64,000 nt of DNA from Nocardioides sp. S5 (GTDB lineage: Bacteria > Actinomycetota > Actinomycetes > Propionibacteriales > Nocardioidaceae): NCBI RefSeq assembly GCF_017310035.1, contig NZ_CP022296.1:4588001-4652000 (forward strand), written 5' to 3'. Below are positions 1 through 7,943 of the stretch, piece by piece; the stretch's first letter is position 1; each line of letters opens with the position of its first letter. The position numbers and the translations under genes are program-made. The notes under the pieces are model-generated. The model was not told the origin of the DNA. It worked only from the letters and a program-made list of their open reading frames with translations, and did not search any database.

Positions 1-1
1 C

Positions 2-1804
2 GCCTCCGAGATGACCAACCGCCTCCACGCGATGCGCCACCAGCGGGTCACCGGCGCCGTGCACGACGCCGACGGGGCGATCGCGCTGCAGGTGCTGCAC
101 GCCGGCCGCTACGGCTACCACCCGCTCTCGCAGAGCGCCTCGGACAAGAAGTCGCCGATCACGCCCTTCAAGCCGCACGCGATGTCGAGCAGGGAGGTCG
201 ACCACACCGCGACCGCCTTCGCCAAGAGCGTCGCGCTCGCCCGCAAGGCCGGCTACGACGCGGTCGAGATCATGGGCTCCGAGGGCTACCTCATCAACCA
301 GTTCCTCGCCGCGCGCACCAACGACCGCGACGACGAGTGGGGCGGCTCGGCCGCGCGCCGGATGCACTTCCCCGTGGAGGTCGTACGCCGCTCGCGCGAG
401 CTCGTCGGCGACGACTTCCCCATCGCCTACCGGATCTCGCTGCTCGACCTCGTCGAGGGCGGCCAGACCTGGGAGGAGACCGCCGAGCTGGCCCTGCACC
501 TGCAGGCCGCGGGCGTCACCGTCTTCAACACCGGCATCGGCTGGCACGAGGCCCGGGTCCCGACGATCATCACGCAGGTGCCGCGCGGCGCCTGGCGGTC
601 GTACACCGCGCGCCTCAAGCAGGTCGTCGACGTGCCGGTCTGCGCCTCCAACCGGATCAACACCCCCGAGCTCGCCGAGGAGATCCTCGCCGCCGGTGAG
701 GCCGACCTCGTGTCGATGGCGCGCCCGCTGCTCGCCGACCCGGCCTTCGTCGCCAAGGCGATGGACGAGCGCGCCGACGAGATCAACACCTGCATCGCCT
801 GCAACCAGGCCTGCCTCGACCACGTCTTCGCCAACGACCGCGCGTCCTGCCTGGTGAACCCGCGCGCCTGCCACGAGACCGAGCTGCTGCTGACCCCGAC
901 GATGCGCAAGCAGACCGTCGCGGTCGTCGGCGCCGGCCCCGCCGGGCTGGCCGCCGCGACCAGCGCGGCCGAGCGTGGCTTCGCCGTCACGCTCTTCGAG
1001 AAGTCGTCCGAGCTGGGCGGGCAGTTCCGGCTCGCGATGGCGGTGCCGGGCAAGGAGGACTTCGCCGAGACGCTGCGCTACTTCACCCGCCGCCTCGAGG
1101 TCCTCGGCGTCGACGTACGCCTCTCGACCGAGGCTGCGGCCGACGACCTCGCCGGCTTCGACCAGGTCGTCGTCGCGACGGGCGTCGAGCCCCGGATGCC
1201 GGACATCCCCGGCATCGACCACGCATCCGTGGCGTCGTACGCCGAGGTGCTGAGCGGCGCGGTCGTGCCGGGCAAGCGGGTCGCGGTGATCGGCGCCGGC
1301 GGCATCGGCGTCGACGTCAGCGTCTTCCTCACCCACGAGCACGAGGACCTCGACGACTGGATGGCCCACTGGGGCGTCGGCGACCCCGCACTGCACGTCG
1401 GCGGGCTGACCGAGGCCAAGCCGCGTACGCCGACGCGCGAGGTCACCCTCATCCAGCGCAAGGCCACGCCGATCGGCATCGGCCTCGGCAAGACCTCGGG
1501 CTGGGCGCACCGTGCAGTGCTGAAGCAGTCCGGAGTGACGCAGGTCCGCGGCGCGACCTACGACCGCATCGACGACGCGGGGCTGCACATCACGGTCGAC
1601 GGCGCGGCCCACGTCGTGGAGTGCGACACCGTGGTGGTGTGCGCCGGCCAGGACTCGGTGCGCGGGCTCTACGACGCCCTGGACCACGGGGCCCACCTCA
1701 TCGGCGGGGCCACCGTGCACCTGATCGGCGGAGCCGACGTGGCCGCCGAGCTCGACGCCAAGCGCGCGATCAAGCAGGGCACCGAGGTGGTCGCGGCGCT
1801 CTGA
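2..1804 (+). CDS. fadH: 2,4-dienoyl-CoA reductase / NADH:flavin oxidoreductase (5' end outside window)
   Basis: The frame is open to the left edge, so the true start lies upstream; about 600 residues are visible against roughly 670 for FadH, so some 70 N-terminal residues are missing. The first half is an Old Yellow Enzyme FMN barrel ending near residue 250 (counted from the Met at position 11). It is followed by a 4Fe-4S cluster motif with Cys at about 261, 264, 268 and 280, then a two-dinucleotide FAD/NAD(P) reductase half with VGAGPAG and IGAGGIGVD loops. This arrangement is typical of enzymes that reduce 2,4-dienoyl-CoA in unsaturated fatty acid beta-oxidation, or of related enoate reductases; the exact substrate cannot be read from sequence. 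An acyl-CoA ligase lies 2 kb downstream, which fits lipid catabolism. Confidence 0.88.
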   Translation, partial: ASEMTNRLHAMRHQRVTGAVHDADGAIALQVLHAGRYGYHPLSQSASDKKSPITPFKPHAMSSREVDHTATAFAKSVALARKAGYDAVEIMGSEGYLINQFLAARTNDRDDEWGGSAARRMHFPVEVVRRSRELVGDDFPIAYRISLLDLVEGGQTWEETAELALHLQAAGVTVFNTGIGWHEARVPTIITQVPRGAWRSYTARLKQVVDVPVCASNRINTPELAEEILAAGEADLVSMARPLLADPAFVAKAMDERADEINTCIACNQACLDHVFANDRASCLVNPRACHETELLLTPTMRKQTVAVVGAGPAGLAAATSAAERGFAVTLFEKSSELGGQFRLAMAVPGKEDFAETLRYFTRRLEVLGVDVRLSTEAAADDLAGFDQVVVATGVEPRMPDIPGIDHASVASYAEVLSGAVVPGKRVAVIGAGGIGVDVSVFLTHEHEDLDDWMAHWGVGDPALHVGGLTEAKPRTPTREVTLIQRKATPIGIGLGKTSGWAHRAVLKQSGVTQVRGATYDRIDDAGLHITVDGAAHVVECDTVVVCAGQDSVRGLYDALDHGAHLIGGATVHLIGGADVAAELDAKRAIKQGTEVVAAL

Positions 1805-1857
1805 GCCGGACCCTTGTCGACCTGGCCGGTCGCTGCTAGTTTCGGTGTCGCAGCTGT

Positions 1858-1877
1858 GCTCCCGCTCACACGGGAGC
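1858..1877 (+). terminator. Hairpin after fadH-like gene
   Basis: Perfect 7-bp inverted repeat (GCTCCCG / CGGGAGC) with a 6-nt loop, 54 bases after the fadH stop and 50 bases before the ANTAR gene. There is no T-tract. It may be a weak terminator, or an antitermination-type leader hairpin, since the next gene encodes an ANTAR protein. Confidence 0.4.
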
Positions 1878-1927
1878 CCCACCCCAGAACACCGGTGGTA
1901 CGTCATCGAACGTCCCGGAGGGTGGAC

Positions 1928-2350
1928 ATGCTTCGTCCCATCAGTGATCCAGACAGTGCAACCCCGCAGCAGGCGATCGTGGAGCAGGCCAAGGGAGCCC
2001 TGATGCTCCGCTACGGCATCGGCTCGCGCGAGTCGCTGGCCGTCCTCGAACGCTGGGCGCTGGAGGCCGGGATGCCGGCGCACGACATCGCCGACGCCCT
2101 GGTCAACGGCATCTGCCTGGGCAGGGTCACCGCCGAGACCGAGGTGTCCGTGCGCTGGCTCCAGCAGCGCCTTCGCGGCGACATCAGCGACGTACGCGGA
2201 GGAGGACCTGGGGGGGCGGCAGAGGGGCCGGCGCCGGGGGGGAGCACGGCCGTGACGTCCGTACCCGCACCGGCCCCCGCCGTGGCCGAGCGCCGACAGT
2301 GGCGCTACTCCTCGGCCGTGCACGCAGCCCGCGTGCTCAGGAGCCGCTGA
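1928..2350 (+). CDS. ANTAR-domain protein
   Basis: About 140 residues. Residues ~15-65 (EQAKGALMLRYGI ... ALVNGI) match the ANTAR three-helix RNA-binding fold, which in known systems binds paired hexaloop hairpins and prevents transcription termination. No receiver or GAF sensor domain is present, so this is a stand-alone ANTAR protein; the C-terminal ~70 residues are Pro/Gly/Ala-rich and probably disordered. The ATG at 1928 is chosen because GGAGG lies just upstream; an open frame extends further 5' but lacks such a site. The next gene also ends in an ANTAR domain, making a tandem pair. The RNA target is unknown. Confidence 0.8.
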   Translation: MLRPISDPDSATPQQAIVEQAKGALMLRYGIGSRESLAVLERWALEAGMPAHDIADALVNGICLGRVTAETEVSVRWLQQRLRGDISDVRGGGPGGAAEGPAPGGSTAVTSVPAPAPAVAERRQWRYSSAVHAARVLRSR

Positions 2351-2412
2351 CCGGCTCGCAGACGTGCCGTTGGACCCTGCCGTCGTCGCTCGCGGAGCGG
2401 CACGCTGGGACC

Positions 2413-3357
2413 ATGGACGACGACATCACCGCCGCGGAGCAGCTCGCAGCCATCGGGCAGGCCGTGATCACGACCGACCCGGCCGGCGTGATCGTCTACT
2501 GGAACGCCGCAGCCGAGCGCCTGTACGGCTGGACGGCTCACGAGGCCATCGGGCAGGACGTCGCCGAGGTCACCGTGTCGGAGGTGGGCCAGGACGTGGG
2601 CACCGAGATCATGGCGGCCCTGCGCGACGGCGTCGCCTGGTCGGGAGGCTTCCCAGTGCGCCGCAAGGACGGCAGCACCTTCCCCGCGCTCGTCACCGAC
2701 GCCGGCGTCTACCGCGACGGGAGGCTGATGGGCATCGTGGGTGTGTCCACCAACCTCGGCTCAGCGATCCGCCCCCTGCTCGAGCGCTCGACCGACGCGG
2801 CCCTGCTGCTGCGCCACGACGCCGTCGTCACCTATGCCAGCCCGGCCGTCGAGATGCTCTTCGGCTGGGAGCAGGACACCCTCGTCGGCACCTCCGTCGT
2901 CGACCTGCTGCACGACGACGACCGACCCGCCCTCGGACAGCTGCTGGAGGACGTCGTCGCCCACCCGGGATCACACCCGCCGGCCGAGGTCCGCGTGCGT
3001 GCGTTCGACGACTGGAGGTGGGCGGAGGCGTCCTTCACCAACCTGCTCGACGACCCGACGGTGCGTGGGGTGGTGTGCCACCTGCGCCCCAGCCCGACCC
3101 GGGTGGCGATGGAGCTGGCCGAGCTGCGGGTCCGGCAGCTCGAGACGGCCCTCCAGACGCGGCTGGTGATCGAGCTCGCCAAGGGCTTCCTCGTCGGCCG
3201 CGACGGAGTCACGCCGGACGAGGCCTTCTGCTTGCTGCGCGCCTACGCGCGCTCCCACCACCTGTCGGTGCACGACGTGTGCCGAAGGGTCGTCGACGGG
3301 GAGCCCCTGATCGTGCCGCCCGACGCCGCCGCGGCACCCGGGACGGAGGGGTCGTGA
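2413..3357 (+). CDS. PAS-PAS-ANTAR sensor/regulator
   Basis: About 314 residues. Residues ~8-115 form a PAS domain (TDPAGVIVYWNAAAERLYGW is the typical N-terminal strand-helix signature). Residues ~125-235 form a second PAS-like domain (VTYASPAVEMLFGW), and the C-terminal ~60 residues are an ANTAR domain (LVIELAKGFLVGRDGVTPDEAFCLL). PAS domains sense a ligand, redox state or light; the ANTAR domain would act on nascent RNA. The ATG at 2413 precedes the first PAS domain directly; no strong Shine-Dalgarno is visible, so the start is a little uncertain. It follows another ANTAR gene on the same strand and ends at a strong hairpin. The signal and the target transcripts cannot be told from sequence. 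Confidence 0.85.
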   Translation: MDDDITAAEQLAAIGQAVITTDPAGVIVYWNAAAERLYGWTAHEAIGQDVAEVTVSEVGQDVGTEIMAALRDGVAWSGGFPVRRKDGSTFPALVTDAGVYRDGRLMGIVGVSTNLGSAIRPLLERSTDAALLLRHDAVVTYASPAVEMLFGWEQDTLVGTSVVDLLHDDDRPALGQLLEDVVAHPGSHPPAEVRVRAFDDWRWAEASFTNLLDDPTVRGVVCHLRPSPTRVAMELAELRVRQLETALQTRLVIELAKGFLVGRDGVTPDEAFCLLRAYARSHHLSVHDVCRRVVDGEPLIVPPDAAAAPGTEGS

Positions 3358-3363
3358 GATGCG

Positions 3364-3401
3364 GACGGGCAGCTCGGGCCCGAAGGCCCGAGCCGCCCGT
3401 C
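3364..3401. terminator. Bidirectional terminator hairpin
   Basis: Long stem: GACGGGC then GCTCGGGC on the left arm pair with GCCCGAGC and GCCCGTC on the right, around a 6-nt loop and opposed single-base bulges. It sits between the convergent PAS-ANTAR gene and the small secreted-protein gene and can serve both. Confidence 0.75.
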
Positions 3402-3413
3402 ATGTCGTGCCGG

Positions 3414-3629
3414 TTACTCGCAGAGACCGGTCGCGGCGGCGTTCTTGCCCTGGCCACCCGCGGCCTTGACGAGCTGTCCGACGTTGTCGAACCCTTCGAG
3501 GCCGCCACTGTTGACCAGCTTGTGGATCTGGCCGAAGCAGGCGGCGTCGCTCGGCGCGGCCTGGGCGGTGCCGGCGGAGCCGACGAGTGCGAGCGCGGCG
3601 ATGGCGCCCGCGGCGAGAGTGCGCTTCAT
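3414..3629 (-). CDS. Small secreted two-cysteine protein
   Basis: 71 residues. The start is the ATG at 3629, preceded by AAGGGA at good spacing. Residues 1-24 are a clear Sec signal peptide: Lys-Arg, a hydrophobic Ala/Leu core, then AQA before a cleavage site. The mature part is about 47 residues with two cysteines, one near the start and one at the second-last position, so a single disulfide is likely outside the cell. It resembles short exported proteins common in Actinobacteria that have no assigned role. The gene is monocistronic and ends at a strong hairpin. Confidence 0.7.
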   Translation of the reverse strand: MKRTLAAGAIAALALVGSAGTAQAAPSDAACFGQIHKLVNSGGLEGFDNVGQLVKAAGGQGKNAAATGLCE

Positions 3630-3820
3630 TGGGACATCCCTTCGGTAGTGAGTGATGTTCCCCCCATTACCTGTCTCTCGCCCGTCAGTGCCGTGGCGGA
3701 TGCACGTCGTCCGGGAAATCCTCGTGCGCGCGGGTTCGACCGGCATCCGCGCGTCCGGACCCGATACGTTGGGACGCGCTCGCGAGACCTTTCGTCGCGA
3801 CCCTGATCGTGAGGAACACC

Positions 3821-5500
3821 GTGTCGGCTCAACCGCCCCCGTGGGCAGCCTCCTACGCCCCCGGCGTGCCCCTCCACCTCGACTACGGCGACACCACGGT
3901 CCTCGACCTGTGGGAGGGCGCGGCGAGGCACCACGCCGACCGGCCGGCGCTGGACTTCCTGGGCCGGGCCTCGACCTACGCCGACGTCGACGCCGAGGTG
4001 CGGCGCGTGGCGGGCGGCCTGCACGCGCTCGGCGTACGTCCCGGCGACAACGTCGCCCTGGTGATGCCGAACTGCCCCCAGAACCTCATCGCCTTCTTCG
4101 CGGTGCTGCGCCTCGGCGCGACGGTGGTGGAGCACAACCCGCTCTACACCGCGGCCGAGCTGCGCCACCCCTTCGTCGACCACGGCGCCCGGGTGGCGAT
4201 CGTGTGGGACAAGGTCGTGCCCGTCATCGAGGGGCTCGTCGCGGACACGCCGCTGGAGCACGTGGTCGCCGTCGACATGACCACTCGGTTGCCGTGGACC
4301 AAGCGGCTGGCGCTGCGCCTGCCCATCGCGAAGGCGCGTGCGGCGCGGGACCTGCTGACCGCGCCCGCCCCGCAGGTCATGCAGTGGGCCGAGCTGGCCT
4401 CCGCGGCACCGTTGGGCGAGGACCACCCGCGCCCCGACAAGGACGGCGTCGCGCTGCTGCTCTACACCTCCGGCACGACCGGCGTGCCCAAGGGCGTGCC
4501 GCTGCTGCACCGCAACCTCGTCGCCAACGTGGTCCAGGGCCGCGCCTGGGTGCCGGGGCTGAAGGAGGGCGAGGAGACCTTCCTCGTGGCGCTGCCGCTG
4601 TTCCACGCCTACGGCGTGACGGTGAGCGTGCTGCTCGGGGTGGCGCTGGCCGCCAAGCTGGTGCTGCTGCCCAAGCCTGAGATCGGCCTGATCATGGACG
4701 CCGTCGCCCGCGAGGTGCCGAGCTTCGTTCCTGCGGTGCCGCCGCTCTACCAGCGCATCGTCGACGAGGCGGAGCGTCGCAAGGTCTCGATCCGGGGCAT
4801 CCGCTACGCCCTGTCCGGGGCGATGCCGCTGCCCGCTCCGCTCGTCGAGCGATGGGAGTCCGCGACGGGCGGGCTGCTGGTCGAGGGCTACGGCCTGACC
4901 GAGACGTCACCCGTGATCGTCGGCAACCCGATGTCGCGCGAACGCCGTCCCGGCGCCATCGGGGTGCCCTTCCCCGACGTGGAGATCCGCATCGCCGACC
5001 CCGAGGACCTCGACCGCGAGGTCGCGCAGGGCGAGCGCGGCGAGCTGCTGGTGCGCGGCCCGCAGGTCTTCTCCGGCTACCGCGGACTGCCCGAGGAGAC
5101 CGCTGCGGCCTTCCACGACGGCTGGTTCCGCACCGGTGACGTGGTGACGATGTCGCCCGACGGGTTCCTGACGATCGTGGACCGGATCAAGGAGATCATC
5201 ATCACCGGCGGGTTCAACGTCTATCCCTCGGAGGTGGAGGCGGTGATCCGCACCCACGGCGGCGTCGTCGACGTGGCCGTGGTCGGTCTCCCGCACGAGG
5301 ACGGTGGCGAGGAGGTGGTCGCTGCCGTCGTGCTCGTCGAGGGCGTCCCGGTGCACCCCGAGGAGCTGCGGGCACACACGCGCGAGGGCCTCACGCCCTA
5401 CAAGGTGCCGCGCCGCGTGGTCTTCGTCGACGAGCTGCCGACCAACCCGATGGGCAAGGTCCTGCGCCGCGAGGTCGCGAGCCGGATCCGCGAGTCCTGA
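3821..5500 (+). CDS. fadD: Long-chain fatty-acid--CoA ligase (AMP-forming)
   Basis: About 559 residues, ANL adenylating superfamily. Visible signatures: phosphate-binding LLLYTSGTTGVPKGVPL near residue 210, GYGLTETSP near 355, GWFRTGDVV and the hinge region DRIKEIIITGGFNVYPSEVE, and the C-terminal catalytic lysine in NPMGKVLRR. It activates a carboxylic acid with ATP to an acyl-adenylate and transfers it to CoA. Length and motifs fit medium/long-chain acyl-CoA synthetases, but chain length is not readable. The GTG at 3821 is chosen because GTGAGGA lies 6 bases upstream; a GTG at 3809 is also in frame. The nearby FadH-like gene suggests fatty acid catabolism. Confidence 0.9.
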   Translation: MSAQPPPWAASYAPGVPLHLDYGDTTVLDLWEGAARHHADRPALDFLGRASTYADVDAEVRRVAGGLHALGVRPGDNVALVMPNCPQNLIAFFAVLRLGATVVEHNPLYTAAELRHPFVDHGARVAIVWDKVVPVIEGLVADTPLEHVVAVDMTTRLPWTKRLALRLPIAKARAARDLLTAPAPQVMQWAELASAAPLGEDHPRPDKDGVALLLYTSGTTGVPKGVPLLHRNLVANVVQGRAWVPGLKEGEETFLVALPLFHAYGVTVSVLLGVALAAKLVLLPKPEIGLIMDAVAREVPSFVPAVPPLYQRIVDEAERRKVSIRGIRYALSGAMPLPAPLVERWESATGGLLVEGYGLTETSPVIVGNPMSRERRPGAIGVPFPDVEIRIADPEDLDREVAQGERGELLVRGPQVFSGYRGLPEETAAAFHDGWFRTGDVVTMSPDGFLTIVDRIKEIIITGGFNVYPSEVEAVIRTHGGVVDVAVVGLPHEDGGEEVVAAVVLVEGVPVHPEELRAHTREGLTPYKVPRRVVFVDELPTNPMGKVLRREVASRIRES

Positions 5501-5551
5501 TCCCGCCGGCGCCCACGCGTCTCGACCGGCCCGCACGGGGTACTGGCGGCC

Positions 5552-6046
5552 ATGCACCTGCTCACCCGCGCCGCCGACGCCTACGACACCGATGACGAGG
5601 TGAACCTCACCGGCTACGCCGAGAGCCTCGCGGTCTACTCCGCGAGCGTGGCCGGCCTGCTGCTCACGGCACGCGCCCGTGGCCGGTCCCTGCCCGAGCA
5701 CTACTCGGTGCAGGGCCTCGCCATCGGCGGCATGGCCACCCACAAGCTCACCCGGCTGCTCAGCAGGTCGTCGGTGACCAGTCCGCTGCGAGCCCCGTTC
5801 ACCGAGTTCCAGGGTCCGGCCGGATCGGGCGAGCACCTCGAGAAGCCGCGCAGCGGCCACGGGGTCCGCCACACCGTGGGCGAGCTGCTGACCTGCCCCT
5901 TCTGCCTCGGCGTGTGGGTCGGCACGGCGTACGTCACGGGGCTGGCCACCGCGCCGCGACCGACCCGGGCGCTGGCAGCGGTGCTGACGGTCGTGACGCT
6001 CTCGGACACGATGCAGCACGCCTACAGCCGCCTGCGCGGCGACTGA
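5552..6046 (+). CDS. DUF1360 membrane-associated protein
   Basis: 164 residues. It contains the DUF1360 signature: a THKLTRLLSRSSVTSPLRAPF segment near residues 63-83 and GELLTCPFCLGVWVGTAY near 110-127, the latter with a CxxC. Two or three hydrophobic segments suggest an inner-membrane protein. Homologues occur in Gram-positive bacteria, sometimes linked with sporulation or stress, but the function is unknown. It lies 51 bp after the acyl-CoA ligase on the same strand and may be cotranscribed. Confidence 0.8.
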   Translation: MHLLTRAADAYDTDDEVNLTGYAESLAVYSASVAGLLLTARARGRSLPEHYSVQGLAIGGMATHKLTRLLSRSSVTSPLRAPFTEFQGPAGSGEHLEKPRSGHGVRHTVGELLTCPFCLGVWVGTAYVTGLATAPRPTRALAAVLTVVTLSDTMQHAYSRLRGD

Positions 6047-6055
6047 CCGCGACGC

Positions 6056-7042
6056 TCAGCCGACCGGGGCCGGCACCGGCACCCGGCCTCCGGTGCGGGC
6101 CGGGAGCCACCGCACGGCGCCCGCGGTCTCGGCCGACGACCCGTAGACGAGCAGCGCGAGGAAGACGCCGTACACGGGCAGGTGGCCCACCATCTCGGTC
6201 TGGCCGAAGAGCACCAGGGTGGCGTTGAAGGGCACCATCGCGACCAGCACGGCGACCTGCGGGAAGGCCCCGGAGATCACCAGCAGGCCGAAGAGCAGCT
6301 CCGTCGCCCCGGCGATCGCCACGAAGGTCTCCGGCGAGATGCTGAGCCCGACGAGCGAGAAGACGTCGAGGGCGGGATAGGTCTCGAGCGTGTCGATCGC
6401 CATCGCGGGGTTGGTCAGCTTCTCGGAGAAGGCCAGCACGATCAGGGCCGTGCCGACGCCGAGGCGCAACCACAGCAGCGCCCAGCGCAGGTGGGCGCGC
6501 GAGGGGTGGGCCGCGCCGTGGGCGTCGGGCCCGGGAGGCACGACGACCAGGAAGGCGGCGACCGCCGCGAGGTTCGCGCTCTCCCCCAGCGCCGTCCACC
6601 CGGCCACCACCGTGAGGGCCGGGGCCAGGCCCAGCACCAGCGCGGCCGCCGTACGCAGCTGCCAGCCGGTGACCAGCCAGATGCCGAGGCCCGCCTCCAC
6701 CAGCAGCAGCGCGTTGCCGCCGACACCGTCGAGGTGGTCGATCGAGGGGGTGATGAAGGCGCCCGTCGCGGCCAGCGCGAGCAGCGCGACGCCGAGGTGG
6801 ATCCCGAGCAGGCGCGGGATCCACGGCACCAGACCCCCGAGGCGGCCGAGGAACGGCAGCTCGGGACCGTCGAACCGCAGCGCGACCAGGCGCCACAGCA
6901 GCGCGACGGCGACCACGGCGCCGGTCAGGACGAGCGGCAGCGGCGAGAAGAAGAAGGACCAGTCGCCGGCAGCCTGCGACTCCACGAACCAGCGTTCGTG
7001 GGTGGGCAGGGCAGGGGTCATGGCGACGAGCGGGAGGGTCAT
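6056..7042 (-). CDS. DoxX-like multi-pass membrane protein
   Basis: About 328 residues with eight or nine hydrophobic segments. The C-terminal half (ALIVLAFSEKLTNP ... FVAIAGATELLFGLLVISG ... LVAMVPFNATLVLFGQTEMVGHLPVYG) resembles the DoxX/SURF4-type four-helix fold, found in membrane subunits linked to redox or quinone chemistry. The assignment is moderate. The ATG at 7042 has a GGAG close upstream; starts at 7093 (GTG) and 7021 (ATG) are possible. It is divergent from the heliorhodopsin gene with only ~116 bp between starts, so the two may share a control region. It could also be any polytopic transporter-like protein. Confidence 0.6.
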   Translation of the reverse strand: MTLPLVAMTPALPTHERWFVESQAAGDWSFFFSPLPLVLTGAVVAVALLWRLVALRFDGPELPFLGRLGGLVPWIPRLLGIHLGVALLALAATGAFITPSIDHLDGVGGNALLLVEAGLGIWLVTGWQLRTAAALVLGLAPALTVVAGWTALGESANLAAVAAFLVVVPPGPDAHGAAHPSRAHLRWALLWLRLGVGTALIVLAFSEKLTNPAMAIDTLETYPALDVFSLVGLSISPETFVAIAGATELLFGLLVISGAFPQVAVLVAMVPFNATLVLFGQTEMVGHLPVYGVFLALLVYGSSAETAGAVRWLPARTGGRVPVPAPVG

Positions 7043-7158
7043 GGCTCCAGCCTCGGTGCGCAGACCCTCCGCCGTGAGCAGTCGTTGGTCCACTCATCGG
7101 TGGGACAAAGGTCCCGCGTCCGCGAGCCCCCGGACCGCCCAGGCCCCATGATGGAGCC

Positions 7159-7935
7159 ATGACCAGCCACGACGTGACCGCGCCCGGTGTCGACGACCGG
7201 GCGCTCAGCTCGCTCCGCGGGTGGAACCTCGCACTGGCGGTGCTCCACCTCGCGCAGGCGGTCGCCGTGGTGGTGCTGGCGACCGACTTCGCGATCACGA
7301 TCACCCAGTCGCTGCCCACGGGTCCGCCCGGCAGCGCGATCGCGTCGCCCGAGGGCGTCCTCGACCTGCCCGTCGGGATCGCGATCGCGACCTTCCTGGT
7401 GCTCGCCTCCCTCGACCACCTGCTGACCGCGACGGTCATGCGCGGCACCTACGAGCGCGACCTGCGCGGCGGGATCAACAGGTTCCGGTGGGTGGAGTAC
7501 TCGTTCAGCGCGACCATCATGGTCGTCCTCATCGCGCTGTACGCCGGCGTCGTGGACGTCGCGGCCCTGATCGGGATCGTCGGCGCCAACGTGGCGATGA
7601 TCCTCTTCGGCTGGCTCCAGGAGTCGGCCAACCCGCCCGGCAGCCCCACCCGGACGATGAAGCCCTTCTGGTTCGGCTGCATCGCCGGCGCCGCGCCGTG
7701 GGTGGCGATCGGCGTCAACCTCCTCGCCGCCGAGGAGGTCCCCGGCTTCGTCGTCGGGATCTTCGTGTCGCTCTTCGTCTTCTTCAACACCTTCGCGCTG
7801 AACCAGTGGCTGCAGTACCGCGGCGTCGGGCCCTGGCGCAGCTACGCGTTCGGGGAGCGGGCCTACCTCGTGCTGAGCCTCGTCGCGAAGTCGGCGCTGG
7901 CCTGGCAGATCTTCGGTGGCTCACTGGCCTCGTAG
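7159..7935 (+). CDS. Heliorhodopsin (retinal-binding seven-helix protein)
   Basis: 258 residues with seven hydrophobic helices. Helix 7 reads SLVAKSALAWQIF, the heliorhodopsin signature, with the retinal Schiff-base lysine at K244 (codon 7888-7890). The helix-3 counterion is E113 in RWVEYSFSATIMVV. Histidines H30 and H87 fall 57 residues apart, the same spacing as the paired histidines in the reference heliorhodopsin 48C12. Type-1 rhodopsin pump motifs (DTD/DTE-like) are absent. Heliorhodopsins have an inverted topology with a cytoplasmic N-terminus, a slow photocycle and no established ion pumping; a signalling or enzyme-modulating role is suspected. No carotenoid or retinal-forming gene is in the window, so retinal must come from elsewhere in the genome or from outside. 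Neighbours are a divergent DoxX-like gene and a convergent terC. Confidence 0.92.
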   Translation: MTSHDVTAPGVDDRALSSLRGWNLALAVLHLAQAVAVVVLATDFAITITQSLPTGPPGSAIASPEGVLDLPVGIAIATFLVLASLDHLLTATVMRGTYERDLRGGINRFRWVEYSFSATIMVVLIALYAGVVDVAALIGIVGANVAMILFGWLQESANPPGSPTRTMKPFWFGCIAGAAPWVAIGVNLLAAEEVPGFVVGIFVSLFVFFNTFALNQWLQYRGVGPWRSYAFGERAYLVLSLVAKSALAWQIFGGSLAS

Positions 7936-7943
7936 GCGGGACC

